DNA of 39,303 nucleotides from a virus, in IMG/VR virus record IMGVR_UViG_3300027983_000037, positions 1-39,303 of that record; one strand, 5' to 3'. The notes under the pieces were generated by a model, which did no database searches, was not told the origin of the DNA, and saw only the letters and a list, made by a program, of their open reading frames with translations. Below, one piece after another: positions 13,284 to 20,909 of the stretch; positions within the stretch are counted from its first letter, which is position 1, and the number at the start of each line of letters is the position of its first letter. Position numbers and translations under genes: made by a program.

Positions 13284-14492
13284 TTATGTGACTTTTTTCT
13301 TAACAGGTTCTGCTTCAGAACTAAGAGGTCTTGCTTCAGCTCCTACTTTACTTATTACTTTATTTACTGCGGAACCTACTGCGGAACCTGCTGAGGATAC
13401 TGAATCTACTGCGGAACCTACTGCGGAACCTACTGCGGAACCTACTGCGGAACCTACTGCGGAACCTACTGCGGAACCTGCTATTGTTGGTCCACCTTGA
13501 CTACGACCAGCCTGTTGTAGTGCAGCATTTGTGTTAGCTTCCTTCGTTTGACGGTCAGTTTCTAATGTGCTTGCTGGTGTTGCTGCTAGTGGTTTTTCTG
13601 GACCATCAAGTTCTACAAAATTTCTAGTACTCATTCCACCTGCTCCACCTGCTCCAGCTGCACCAGCTGCACCACCTGCTCCGGCTGCTCCGGCTGCACC
13701 AGCTGCACCAGCTGCACCAGCTGCTCCACCTGCTCCGGCTGCACCAGCTGCACCAGCTGCTCCACCTGCTCCGGCTGCACCAGCTGCTCCGGCTACTCCG
13801 GCTGCTCCGGCTGCACCACCTGTATTTGTTTGTGTTCTTTGAGATTCACCTTCGGGATTACTGCCTTGCCAACCAGCCTTCCCTCCTCTTCCACTATACT
13901 CAATGTTTGTAGCCATTCCTTGAGCATTTATATTACCACCCACAGTTCCTGTATTAGTTACGGTTCCTACATTATTATTACCCGTTGTAGCGTCTCCACT
14001 TCCAGTACGTACTGTGTTATTTGTGGTAGTGTTATTAGAGTTTGTGTTATTGGAGTCTCTGTTATTGTTGAATGATTTTTTATTGTCAGAATTAACTTTT
14101 GTGCCAGCGCCAGCGCCAGCGGCAGAATCTTCTGCATCTTTTACTACCTCTGTATCAACACCAGGATCTGCTCCAAACATATTAGCAACGGCATTAATAC
14201 CTAAACCAAGTGGTGATGAATTCCATATTACTTTTCCCACATCACCAGCTGCAGCTAATACATTACCCTTACCGAGATTTTTTTCAGCATCCTTTGCATT
14301 TTGATAGGCCCAGTACCTACTCCTCGGAGTAGTTACGGTTTTATCTTCTAGTATAGTAGGAGAATATTCTATTAGTTTTTGTTCTAATAGCATACCTAAT
14401 TTCTCATTCATCGATTCATGAATAAGAAGTTTAGCTTTATGAAGATTTTTGTTTATTATATGAAATACGATTTCTTGTGTTTGTTTACTCAT
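13284..14492 (-). CDS. Low-complexity virion-type protein B' with collagen-like Gly-Ala-Ala repeats
   Basis: 402 residues. The N-terminal 40 residues are helical with LLE and LIE near 35-41. Residues about 166-195 (TGNNNVGTVTNTGTVGGN, NAQGM) match the shared domain of protein B. Then come about 60 residues of GAA/GGA tripeptides in collagen-like phase without proline, and later eight VGSA units (about 336-375). The C-terminus is short and basic. A TATATATA late-like box sits 4 nt before the ATG. The repeats are probably an extended linker. Opposite-strand reading frames here are long only because of the repeat composition. Confidence 0.5.
   Translation of the reverse strand: MSKQTQEIVFHIINKNLHKAKLLIHESMNEKLGMLLEQKLIEYSPTILEDKTVTTPRSRYWAYQNAKDAEKNLGKGNVLAAAGDVGKVIWNSSPLGLGINAVANMFGADPGVDTEVVKDAEDSAAGAGAGTKVNSDNKKSFNNNRDSNNTNSNNTTTNNTVRTGSGDATTGNNNVGTVTNTGTVGGNINAQGMATNIEYSGRGGKAGWQGSNPEGESQRTQTNTGGAAGAAGVAGAAGAAGAGGAAGAAGAAGAGGAAGAAGAAGAAGAAGAGGAAGAAGAGGAGGMSTRNFVELDGPEKPLAATPASTLETDRQTKEANTNAALQQAGRSQGGPTIAGSAVGSAVGSAVGSAVGSAVGSAVDSVSSAGSAVGSAVNKVISKVGAEARPLSSEAEPVKKKVT
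13366..13479 (-). repeat. Eight 12-bp repeats (VGSA) in protein B'
   Basis: The 12-bp unit actgcggaacct (plus strand) is present in eight perfect copies, two plus six, split by an 18-bp variant. It encodes V-G-S-A periodic residues. Confidence 0.9.
13635..13827 (-). repeat. 9-bp degenerate repeat array (Gly-Ala-Ala) in protein B'
   Basis: About 190 bp of GCTCCACCT/GCACCAGCT-type units on the plus strand encode Gly-Ala-Ala and Gly-Gly-Ala triplets on the minus strand. Higher-order blocks recur, implying slippage or unequal exchange. Confidence 0.85.
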
Positions 14493-14496
14493 ACAT

Positions 14497-14504
14497 TATA
14501 TATA
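14497..14504 (-). promoter_or_regulatory. Late-like TATATATA box
   Basis: TATATATA on the minus strand ends 4 nt before the ATG at 14492. It is one base from the consensus late box, and the spacing matches the leaderless late promoters nearby. Confidence 0.4.
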
Positions 14505-14510
14505 CAAAAC

Positions 14511-14537
14511 AAAAAACCGGCACCTTGGGGTGCCGGT
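14511..14537 (-). terminator. Strong Rho-independent terminator
   Basis: A 9-bp GC-rich stem (ACCGGCACC/GGTGCCGGT) with a 4-nt loop, followed on the minus strand by a T-rich tract. It closes the unit of the membrane peptide and the outer-membrane protein. Confidence 0.9.
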
Positions 14538-14568
14538 CTCTTTTGTATAATAAAAATAATATTATAAA

Positions 14569-14715
14569 TTAGGCAAATAATGCACTAACCCAACCAACAA
14601 CCTGCTTTGCGCCTGCAACTGTGAACGGAAGCACTGCGAGCAAAACTCCGACTTGCAAGGGGCATTTCCAAGAAAAGCAACACTTTGAAACGACTGGACA
14701 TGATTTTGTACTCAT
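14569..14715 (-). CDS. Cys-rich single-pass membrane micropeptide
   Basis: 48 residues (ATG 14715, TAA 14571-14569). Four cysteines lie in the first 18 residues (C6, C12, C13, C18). A hydrophobic helix of about 20 residues (VGVLLAVLPFTVAGA and following) comes next. The Shine-Dalgarno AAGGAG is one of the strongest in the window, so abundant translation is expected. It lies between the outer-membrane protein gene and a terminator, so the two are one unit. It could be a holin-like, lysis-regulating or exclusion peptide; the sequence does not decide. Confidence 0.65.
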   Translation of the reverse strand: MSTKSCPVVSKCCFSWKCPLQVGVLLAVLPFTVAGAKQVVGWVSALFA

Positions 14716-14739
14716 ATATTATCTCCTTTCTTTATAAAA

Positions 14740-15510
14740 TTAGAACTTAATTCCGAGACTGGCAGTCAGAGTATAATTTTGCTCTGCACTTGCTGTGACG
14801 TTTTGATATACTGGAAGCGCGATACTAGTGTCTAAACTAATATTATCTGTGATGCTCCATTTGAGATCAGGGCCCACCAAGATGTTTTGCTGACCGTCAG
14901 AGTCTACTGTATAGTTCTGCCATACATTCAGACCTAGATCTAGGTTCTTTGAGAGACTATGAACCCATGAGGAATTCATAGTAAGAATATCCTCTGTGAC
15001 CTTACTACCGAATGCCAATGAAAAGGCATCTCCTGTAACAAATTCATAATTCACCGTCTGAATAAACTTTGAGTTCCATGGCAAAACAACAGTAACAGCA
15101 CCACCAAGAGATGGATCAAAAGACGATGCACCATATACAGTATTCATCGGTGTATCAAGACCAACACGCAAAGCAAGGTCTAGTTTTTCACTAGCAAATG
15201 CATCCCATGTGAGATCAAGACCAATAGCACCTAGTTCTGTGGTTTCCTCAATATAGACAGGAATGGTCAAAGAAATATCTAGTGAATCCGAGAGGTTATA
15301 ATTTACTCCCTGAAGGAACTGAATAAGAGTTGGTTGAACGTCACCCTTGTAGTTTACAATCGAAAAGGTTTCGGTTACTGAAATCTTATCTGTGAAACTC
15401 AATGTAGATGGACAATCAGGTTTCCCTGTGGTTGGGCAGACATTTTGAGCGAAGACTAAATTTGCGGCCGCTGCGGATACTAATACTGATGCAATTACTT
15501 GTTTAAACAT
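14740..15510 (-). CDS. Phage-encoded outer-membrane beta-barrel protein
   Basis: 256 residues with a clear signal peptide (basic MFKQ, hydrophobic core, cleavage after VFA at about 21). The rest alternates amphipathic strands separated by Asn/Asp/Gly turns, and the protein ends in ASLGIKF with a terminal Phe, the hallmark recognised by the BAM complex. An N-terminal pair of cysteines (C25, C33 region) could form a disulphide. The AGGAG ribosome-binding site is strong. Likely inserted in the host outer membrane to change surface receptors or block superinfection, by analogy with Lom-type phage proteins; this is inference. Confidence 0.65.
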   Translation of the reverse strand: MFKQVIASVLVSAAAANLVFAQNVCPTTGKPDCPSTLSFTDKISVTETFSIVNYKGDVQPTLIQFLQGVNYNLSDSLDISLTIPVYIEETTELGAIGLDLTWDAFASEKLDLALRVGLDTPMNTVYGASSFDPSLGGAVTVVLPWNSKFIQTVNYEFVTGDAFSLAFGSKVTEDILTMNSSWVHSLSKNLDLGLNVWQNYTVDSDGQQNILVGPDLKWSITDNISLDTSIALPVYQNVTASAEQNYTLTASLGIKF

Positions 15511-15645
15511 TCTTTCTCCTGTTTATGAATTAAATTACCGAGAATTCGGCGTGTCTACTATGTATGTCAGAGCAAGGACAACTTGGGTCTAAAATAGAGG
15601 ATTTTCGAAAAAGCTTAGGCCTTTGTTGATTTTTGACGTAAAAAC

Positions 15646-16308
15646 TCAGTTTATCCACAACCGTATGCCGACACCATACGCTGTATTAGTATCAACCGTG
15701 AACATTCGCACCTCTCGGCCAGCAAGAGCCTCAATCACCTTTTTGTCTGTAAGAATGATATCCTGAATGTCATTCATATCAGAGTCAGTTGGCGCAACCA
15801 CTCTAGAACATATAGTTCCTTCGATTCTTACCGGCAGTTCTATCGTATCTTTGAGATAATCCCGTATGATTTCATCATCATCACCTTCATCCACCTTTAC
15901 CCCCTCATCCACTCCATCCTCATCCATTTCGGGCTCGCCAGGGATCTTGGTAATAAAATTATACTCTCCATTAGCAAACTCATGCTCGGCACGGGGAACT
16001 TCATAATATCGTTTTAGGTTTAGATGTTTTGCCAATGCTCTTTCCCAACACGCACCTTTGGAGAACTGAAACCCCGATAGCATATAAATTGCCTGACAGG
16101 TTATCAATGCCTCTATGTCTCTTCGAGCGCAATCTTCATAATCATAATCACTAGGAGGGTTTATTCCTTTTTCTTTGTCCATTCGAGCTGGATTGATGAC
16201 ATCCCACCCGGCGACCTCTAATTGTCTTTCTTTGGCAAAGAATGCGTCCCAATTATTGTTCGGGAGACCAGTCATTGCCCCAGCGATATAAATTTTTGGC
16301 AATTTCAT
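15646..16308 (-). CDS. DUF4406 (nucleoside 2-deoxyribosyltransferase-like) protein
   Basis: 220 residues. The first 110 residues carry KIYIAGAMTGLPNNNWDAFF, AGWDVINPA, an acidic DYEDCARRDIEALITC helix and SKGACWERALAKHLN. These are the signatures of DUF4406, related to nucleoside deoxyribosyltransferases with a Rossmann-like fold. A very acidic linker (about 126-148) leads to a C-terminal domain (about 150-220) that I do not recognise. A role in nucleotide or nucleoside handling is suggested by the fold family only. It has its own promoter with the ATG 8 nt from the -10 box. Confidence 0.65.
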   Translation of the reverse strand: MKLPKIYIAGAMTGLPNNNWDAFFAKERQLEVAGWDVINPARMDKEKGINPPSDYDYEDCARRDIEALITCQAIYMLSGFQFSKGACWERALAKHLNLKRYYEVPRAEHEFANGEYNFITKIPGEPEMDEDGVDEGVKVDEGDDDEIIRDYLKDTIELPVRIEGTICSRVVAPTDSDMNDIQDIILTDKKVIEALAGREVRMFTVDTNTAYGVGIRLWIN

Positions 16309-16316
16309 AATGTTAT

Positions 16317-16345
16317 AGTATACTCTATAGATTAGATTTTGTCAA
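16317..16345 (-). promoter_or_regulatory. Sigma70 promoter of the DUF4406 gene
   Basis: TTGACA (16345-16340), 17 bp, TATACT (16322-16317), ATG 8 nt downstream at 16308. The transcript leader would be only about 2 nt. Confidence 0.75.
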
Positions 16346-16383
16346 GTTTTTGGTCGAAAAAGTGGATAAAAGTGGGTAAAACT

Positions 16384-16391
16384 TATAAATA
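16384..16391 (+). promoter_or_regulatory. T4-type late promoter of homing endonuclease
   Basis: Exact TATAAATA ends 4 nt before the ATG at 16396, so the message should begin at the start codon. It fixes the start: an ATG-less extension to 16339 would lie upstream of the transcript. Confidence 0.7.
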
Positions 16392-16395
16392 TAGT

Positions 16396-17103
16396 ATGGA
16401 ATCAACTATTGAAAAAATTGCAAGAATATATCTTGTCCGACTAAATGGCGGCGGTAAATACACTGGGGTTACAACTAATAGCATAGAAAAACGATGGACA
16501 CAGCATTGTTATGCTGCAAAAGTTAACAAAACTAAATCTGTGCTACATGCTGCCATACGAAAATATGGTGCAGGTGCATTTACAACAGAAGAACTCTACC
16601 AATCTACCGACCTTGAGCATACCTTGAATGTGAAAGAAATGGAATTTATCGTGGAACACAAAACTCATGTATCTGAAGGCGGGTATAACTTAACACTGGG
16701 CGGAGAAGGGATGGCTGGTCATGTTCCTTCTGAAGAAACACGGAAAAAAATGTCTCTGACAAGAAAAGGAAGACGTTTTTCAGAAGATCATCGTCGAAAA
16801 ATATCCAAAGCAAATACAGGAAAAGTTCGTTCAGATGAAGCTAAACAAAAAATGTCTTTGCATGGTAAAAGTCCTTCCAAAGAAACACGGCAAAAAATAT
16901 CTAAAGCAGGAAAAGGAAGAGTTCATTCTGACGAATCCAAACAAAAAATGTCAAAGGCTAAAAAAGGGAAACCTATTTTAGCAGAAACTCGACTAAAAAT
17001 GTCAGAAGCGAAAAGGGGCAGAATTATTCCAATAGAAACTAGACGAAAAATGGCAGAAAGTCAAAAGTTGCGTCGATTACGACAGGTATCGCCACCGTTA
17101 TAG
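16396..17103 (+). CDS. GIY-YIG homing endonuclease with NUMOD3 repeats (copy 1)
   Basis: 235 residues. The nuclease domain (about 8-95) has RIYLV and KYTGVTT as the GIY and YIG strands, EKRWTQH with the catalytic Arg, an AAIRKYG helix, and FIVEHKT with the metal-binding Glu, ending in GGYNLTLGGEG. Residues about 105-225 hold six or more S(E/D)ET(R/K)xKMS helices, the NUMOD3 DNA-binding repeats, with a Lys-rich spacing. It is closely related to the gene at 25531. It stands alone on the plus strand, converging on a long minus-strand operon, and is probably a selfish freestanding element. Confidence 0.88.
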   Translation: MESTIEKIARIYLVRLNGGGKYTGVTTNSIEKRWTQHCYAAKVNKTKSVLHAAIRKYGAGAFTTEELYQSTDLEHTLNVKEMEFIVEHKTHVSEGGYNLTLGGEGMAGHVPSEETRKKMSLTRKGRRFSEDHRRKISKANTGKVRSDEAKQKMSLHGKSPSKETRQKISKAGKGRVHSDESKQKMSKAKKGKPILAETRLKMSEAKRGRIIPIETRRKMAESQKLRRLRQVSPPL

Positions 17104-17493
17104 GTTTTTTTGCTTCGGCTTCCAGTCACGCCATAAATCTTTCCAATAACCTAGACGCTTGACGTAGCGTCGTGAAATGCGATTATTTTCTATTTCAATA
17201 TAACTGTCCCCCACGTCGTTCAGATGACAATAATATTTTGGACACCACGATTTCGGATCGTTATCTTCTCTCATCATTACGCCAGGAGACGGCTTAATGG
17301 TCTTCCGTTCTTTAAACGGCGTTAAGATTCCAGGCAACTTATTGATGTTGAAGAAATAACCAATAATGTCGGTGTCGGTCTGGTCACTCCACCAGAGAGA
17401 AAATTCTTGTTCGGTCATATTAGGATACCAAATATATCCTCTATGTCCATGATCTTCAGATAGGAAAACTTCAATGGTGTTATCACGCGACAT
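17098..17493 (-). CDS. Hypothetical protein, last gene of long operon
   Basis: 131 residues, rich in Trp, Tyr and Asp, with YIWYPNMTEQEFSLWW near residues 20-35 and a basic C-terminus (KDLWRDWKPKQK). No family recognised. It overlaps the gene at 17483 by 11 nt and overlaps the end of the homing endonuclease by 6 nt in convergent fashion. The operon that begins at 23196 ends here. Confidence 0.5.
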   Translation of the reverse strand: MSRDNTIEVFLSEDHGHRGYIWYPNMTEQEFSLWWSDQTDTDIIGYFFNINKLPGILTPFKERKTIKPSPGVMMREDNDPKSWCPKYYCHLNDVGDSYIEIENNRISRRYVKRLGYWKDLWRDWKPKQKNL

Positions 17494-17863
17494 CGATGTT
17501 CTTCTTTCTGTTGATATAAATTGTTTCTCCTGCTCGAGTCACGATCTTCAATACGATATCTGTATTCTCCCAAAGATCATGTAGTTCTTTGAGTTCGGGA
17601 ATATCATATATTCCTCTAGATGACATTCTACGACCAAATTGTTTGCGCACAATCCACTGACTTGTACCAGCATATCCAAATTTTTTACAAATTGCGTTAA
17701 TATACTGACGAGTACACAAAGTGCTTAATGCTGGATTGAATGGATTCACGCCTCGAATATTCTTTGAATTATACGATTTAATATAGAAATATTCTAGAAA
17801 TATTCGTTCTGTCTTTGTTAAATTTGCGAGAGTGTTAGTAACGGTAGTTGAATTATTATTCAT
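17483..17863 (-). CDS. Hypothetical protein, possible DNA-binding
   Basis: 126 residues. After a Thr/Asn-rich start, the segment LTKTERIFLEYFYIKSYNSKN and later TRQYINAICKKFGYAGTSQWIVRKQFG look helical and basic, reminiscent of helix-turn-helix modules. The C-terminus is beta (IVLKIVTRAGETIYINRK). No confident family. It overlaps the preceding gene by 8 nt. Confidence 0.45.
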   Translation of the reverse strand: MNNNSTTVTNTLANLTKTERIFLEYFYIKSYNSKNIRGVNPFNPALSTLCTRQYINAICKKFGYAGTSQWIVRKQFGRRMSSRGIYDIPELKELHDLWENTDIVLKIVTRAGETIYINRKKNIDVA

Positions 17864-18080
17864 CTGTCTCTTTTCTTAAAATGTTATCTAGGTATTCTTG
17901 CTCATCAGTCGCCAGATAGGTTGTGTTTGATAAATGCATTGACAGCAATTGTTCTGCCAATGTCTGAGCTTTTTTGTAACAAATATCACTATAAAACAGG
18001 TCATTTTTGGTATTATGTAGATGTGATTGATCTACCCAATAATGAACCTTCTCTAGCATATGTGTTACTTCGTTGTCCAT
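17856..18080 (-). CDS. Hypothetical helical protein
   Basis: 74 residues from the ATG at 18080; an in-frame ATG at 18116 would give 86. The later start is preferred because it lies 8 nt after the upstream stop and is preceded by AATAAATATAGT, one mismatch from the late box and spaced exactly as before the gene at 16396. The protein is helical (KAQTLAEQLLSMHLS). Function unknown. Confidence 0.45.
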   Translation of the reverse strand: MDNEVTHMLEKVHYWVDQSHLHNTKNDLFYSDICYKKAQTLAEQLLSMHLSNTTYLATDEQEYLDNILRKETDE

Positions 18081-18087
18081 ACTATAT

Positions 18088-18339
18088 TTATTCGTATGGA
18101 TCATCTTCTGAATCATCGTCGTCTGTTTCTTTCTTAAGCATATTAATAAGTTCTATGCTTTTGATCTGATTGGTCTCAGTCATAAACTCTATGCCTCGTT
18201 TGTACATATCAGGGTTAACTTCTTTGACATAATCCATGAATATTAACAATCCATAGATCAAAGCCTGTATCTCTTTCGATTGAGTATCTGTCTCTGCATC
18301 AATATTTTTAGCTAGTTCGTTGTAAAAAAAATCATCCAT
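18088..18339 (-). CDS. Hypothetical helical protein with acidic tail
   Basis: 83 residues, helical throughout (IQALIYGLLIFMDYVKEV), ending in a Glu/Asp-rich tail (about 72-83). It starts 3 nt after the upstream gene. No family recognised. Confidence 0.45.
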   Translation of the reverse strand: MDDFFYNELAKNIDAETDTQSKEIQALIYGLLIFMDYVKEVNPDMYKRGIEFMTETNQIKSIELINMLKKETDDDDSEDDPYE

Positions 18340-18342
18340 GTG

Positions 18343-18564
18343 TTATACTTTCTTTGTTGAAGGTTGTTGTAAGATCGGGTTTTCTGATGCGTATCTTATC
18401 GTGTGTTTATCAGCATGTTTATGCCTTAAAGCCGCCAGCACTACTACTGGTTCTATATGTGTTGCTGCCCAGTGTGTTGTAAAACTGCTAGCATGTGAGG
18501 ATGATAGAGCTTCCAAAACTGCAATTGTGTCTGCATGGGAATTCAAATAGCCTACTTTTTTCAT
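18343..18564 (-). CDS. Miniature alpha-repeat protein, copy 1
   Basis: 73 residues built of about two helical repeats. Conserved blocks are AVLEALSSSHASSFTTHWAA, then EPVVVLAALRHKHAD, then ASENPI. The same blocks occur in genes at 18662, 28764 and 33441. The pattern (A..h..D.hVVLAALRH..A....TV.hA..NPI) resembles leucine-rich-variant/HEAT-like alpha solenoids. Coupled by ATGA to the membrane micropeptide upstream. Role unknown; a protein-binding surface is likely for such repeats. Confidence 0.6.
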   Translation of the reverse strand: MKKVGYLNSHADTIAVLEALSSSHASSFTTHWAATHIEPVVVLAALRHKHADKHTIRYASENPILQQPSTKKV

Positions 18565-18665
18565 CGTAAATACTCGATTATCAATTTAGTTGCTGAATAT
18601 CCAACAATAAAACATATGATTGCTACGAGTGTTTTATCTAATATTTGTTGTATTTTTATTTTCAT
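18561..18665 (-). CDS. Single-pass membrane micropeptide (34 aa)
   Basis: ATG 18665, TGA 18563-18561. The peptide starts with a polar basic stretch (MKIKIQQILDK), then a hydrophobic helix (LVAIICFIVGYSA) and a short charged end. It overlaps both neighbours by ATGA, so it sits in a continuous coupled reading chain, which supports it as a real gene despite its size. Confidence 0.6.
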   Translation of the reverse strand: MKIKIQQILDKTLVAIICFIVGYSATKLIIEYLR

Positions 18666-18964
18666 TTAATTATATCCTTAAAAATTGGGTTCATTCTTGC
18701 GATATCTACTGTAGTGGAATTTGCCTTATGATGTCGTAGAGCAGCTAGAATCACCACTGGATCACTGTGCCTGACTGCCCATCGAGTTACTGTATTATCA
18801 GCCAATATATGTGCTAGTCCAGCTAAAGCTATTTCTTGGTCCTCCATCCTTACTGCATGATGTAGTATATACACATCATATGTGGTACGCTCTAAAATAC
18901 GCATCCAATGAGCTTTGTTGTGGGCTGTGAGCTCAATTGACACGCCAACACATGGATTTATCAT
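18662..18964 (-). CDS. Miniature alpha-repeat protein, copy 2
   Basis: 100 residues with about three helical repeats: EIALAGLAHILADNTVTRWAV, SDPVVILAALRHHKANSTTV, ARMNPIF. The N-terminal 35 residues are degenerate. Same family as 18343, 28764 and 33441. Coupled by ATGA to the gene at 18961 and to the micropeptide downstream. Confidence 0.6.
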   Translation of the reverse strand: MINPCVGVSIELTAHNKAHWMRILERTTYDVYILHHAVRMEDQEIALAGLAHILADNTVTRWAVRHSDPVVILAALRHHKANSTTVDIARMNPIFKDIIK

Positions 18965-19269
18965 TTAGTAGTCTCCTTAAGACTGTCACCGACATCCTTC
19001 GCAGTTTTCGCATTGTAGTCCACAGACACCAACACCTTTGCATACTCTCCTGTTTTCTGTATGACCTGTTGTAGACTTGCAATAGTTCCATATCCATAGA
19101 ACTCTTCGCCGACCATTAACATTGGCCCACCCTCAAAATCTATCATGTTTGGTGCTACTCTTATAAACTCCGATACTCCACTTACCTCAAAGATGCCTCG
19201 TTCCATATCAATCCACTTAACAGTTCTTGCGGTAGAATATCTACTATGTACTGTGAATTTATCGTTCAT
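18961..19269 (-). CDS. Hypothetical protein
   Basis: 102 residues, mainly beta, with VKWIDMERGIFEVSGVSEFIRVAPNMIDFEGGPML near residues 17-52. It lies directly after the RNA ligase with ATGA overlap and may serve with it. No family recognised. Confidence 0.45.
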   Translation of the reverse strand: MNDKFTVHSRYSTARTVKWIDMERGIFEVSGVSEFIRVAPNMIDFEGGPMLMVGEEFYGYGTIASLQQVIQKTGEYAKVLVSVDYNAKTAKDVGDSLKETTK

Positions 19270-20324
19270 TTTAATTCCTTTTCTTTTAACAAATACGAGT
19301 TTGATACAACTTTGAAGTTCAGACTTCCATCACAGGCTTTGAACACAAGCCCTTCGCGTTCTTGTTTGTCATTCAGTGCTGACTTTCCTTCTGCCAGCAA
19401 CAATAATTGACTGACAGTGCCGGGATGCAAATCCTCGTTCATCAAAATAATAGGAACATGGTCAAGACCCATACTCTCAATTACCATTCGTCTGTATTCT
19501 GGCTTTAGGAATTTGCCTGATTTGATATGGTATATATCATACACATAAAATGCGTGTTTCGCAAGCTTATAGATATTACTTTGTATGCCGGGTCCAACTA
19601 ACTCTCCTTGAATAGCCCAATCGCTGGGATTAACATGGCGGCAACACCGCATTTTACTTTCAATATCGTTAGCTCTAACGGTGTCCCAAAAAGTATTACC
19701 TACTGACTCCATTAGATCTATGTTATGACTACACACACCAAATACTCCATTGATTAAATAGCATGTTGCTGCGGATCCTTCAAGCTTCTCTGTAATTTCA
19801 AAGAGAGTATCTTTTGCTTCAAAGATTTCTTTTGATAAATTTTGAGCTCGTTCTTGATTCGATCTAGGAATCGAGGAAGGATAATTGCCTTTTGCTACTC
19901 CACTTAACTGTGCCGTCAAGGATGGAGTCCACAGGACTATTCCTAGAAGTTCTGTGACATCTAGACCCTCGACGAATTGATCAGGGGTGATTCTTGATTC
20001 GTCGGTTCTTGTGTCGTACATACAAGCCGAATACAGATCCAGCACCAGCCCCTGACTGATTTGCCCACGCAAAACTATAGTCCGCAGTCGTTCGCCTGGC
20101 CCATGCCCCATAAACTCACGAGGGGTTTTGTCTTTGCTCAAGAACGGTGCCACATGATGCGGCACCCATGAATCAATCTCGATATAGACTACGAGTTCGC
20201 CTACTTCAAAATCTCTTTTTCTGACCACGACAGACCAGCCACCAACCTTGGCACACTCGATGTTATCGGCGCCCTCGATAGGATGGATTGAATCTATTTT
20301 TCTTATTGTTGCGAGTTTTCTCAT
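19266..20324 (-). CDS. RNA ligase, Rnl5/DRB0094-like family
   Basis: 352 residues. An N-terminal OB-like region (about 1-130, with IHPIEGADNIECAKVGGW and GELVVYIEIDSWVP) precedes the nucleotidyltransferase domain. K180-L-E-G is motif I with the adenylated lysine, AIQGELVG (about 237-244) is motif III, EGLVFK (324-329) motif IV and FKVVSNSYLLK (337-347) motif V. This order and the N-terminal domain match the Deinococcus-type ligases that seal 5' phosphate ends in RNA. In phages it may repair tRNAs cut by host nucleases, consistent with tRNA genes in this genome. Coupled to both neighbours. Confidence 0.85.
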   Translation of the reverse strand: MRKLATIRKIDSIHPIEGADNIECAKVGGWSVVVRKRDFEVGELVVYIEIDSWVPHHVAPFLSKDKTPREFMGHGPGERLRTIVLRGQISQGLVLDLYSACMYDTRTDESRITPDQFVEGLDVTELLGIVLWTPSLTAQLSGVAKGNYPSSIPRSNQERAQNLSKEIFEAKDTLFEITEKLEGSAATCYLINGVFGVCSHNIDLMESVGNTFWDTVRANDIESKMRCCRHVNPSDWAIQGELVGPGIQSNIYKLAKHAFYVYDIYHIKSGKFLKPEYRRMVIESMGLDHVPIILMNEDLHPGTVSQLLLLAEGKSALNDKQEREGLVFKACDGSLNFKVVSNSYLLKEKELK

Positions 20325-20647
20325 TTTGATTCTCCTATTAATTTTCCGTTCTTAACCAATAACCATACTTCCCATTCATTTGATTCACACAGTTTCGTTG
20401 TGTATTTCATCGCATCGGCATTATTGTCAGCATCGGATTTAGAGGTATCAACCCCCTGAAACCTAGCAGAATCAACCCAGAGATCGTTGTCATCTACATA
20501 AATTATTCTGTAGTATGTTAGAGGATCTAGTGCATAATCAGGATATGAGTATCCTCCACTTGTATCAGCTATTGATTCCTCTCTAGAATGGTAGCAAATG
20601 GCCAAATATTCTAGTTTACGGAGTTCGTGGTCTGTTTTCTTTTTCAA
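20321..20647 (-). CDS. Hypothetical protein
   Basis: 108 residues, alpha/beta, with YPDYALDPLTYYRIIYVDDNDLWVD (about 35-60) and a C-terminal strand (WEVWLLVKNGKLIGE). It is encoded between the RNA ligase and a small beta protein with ATGA overlaps on both sides. No family recognised. Confidence 0.45.
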   Translation of the reverse strand: MKKKTDHELRKLEYLAICYHSREESIADTSGGYSYPDYALDPLTYYRIIYVDDNDLWVDSARFQGVDTSKSDADNNADAMKYTTKLCESNEWEVWLLVKNGKLIGESK

Positions 20648-20880
20648 TCGTTCGTCCTTTCAAAGCAATGAAATACTAATTTACCGCCATCCAACTGATA
20701 AGTGCCAACATAGGCGCTGTTTGGATTTACGGTTACTCCAGTTCTATAAATTTCGAAAGTTCGTGTGATGTGGTGGGTGTTATTAGCATCAACTAAAGCC
20801 CAAATACACGGAACCTCATATGGTATTCGATCAGCAAATTTTTGTGTCTGAATGGTTAGAATTCTAGCATTTACTGGCAT
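20644..20880 (-). CDS. Small beta protein
   Basis: 78 residues. The pattern (YEVPCIWALVDANN, TFEIYRTG, YVGTYQLDGGKLVFHCFE) resembles small phage proteins with a short barrel ending in GG.LV.H.FE. I do not assign a family with confidence. Preceded by 29 nt of spacer from the upstream gene and overlapping the next by ATGA. Confidence 0.45.
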   Translation of the reverse strand: MPVNARILTIQTQKFADRIPYEVPCIWALVDANNTHHITRTFEIYRTGVTVNPNSAYVGTYQLDGGKLVFHCFERTND

Positions 20881-20909
20881 TACAATTGTTTGAACATCTG
20901 TCGATTCTT

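Noticed and set aside
13288-14304. Long plus-strand reading frames rich in Pro/Ala and Leu opposite protein B'
   Set aside because: They arise from repeat composition of the minus-strand gene, lack ribosome-binding sites, and their residues are simple complements of GAA and VGSA repeats.
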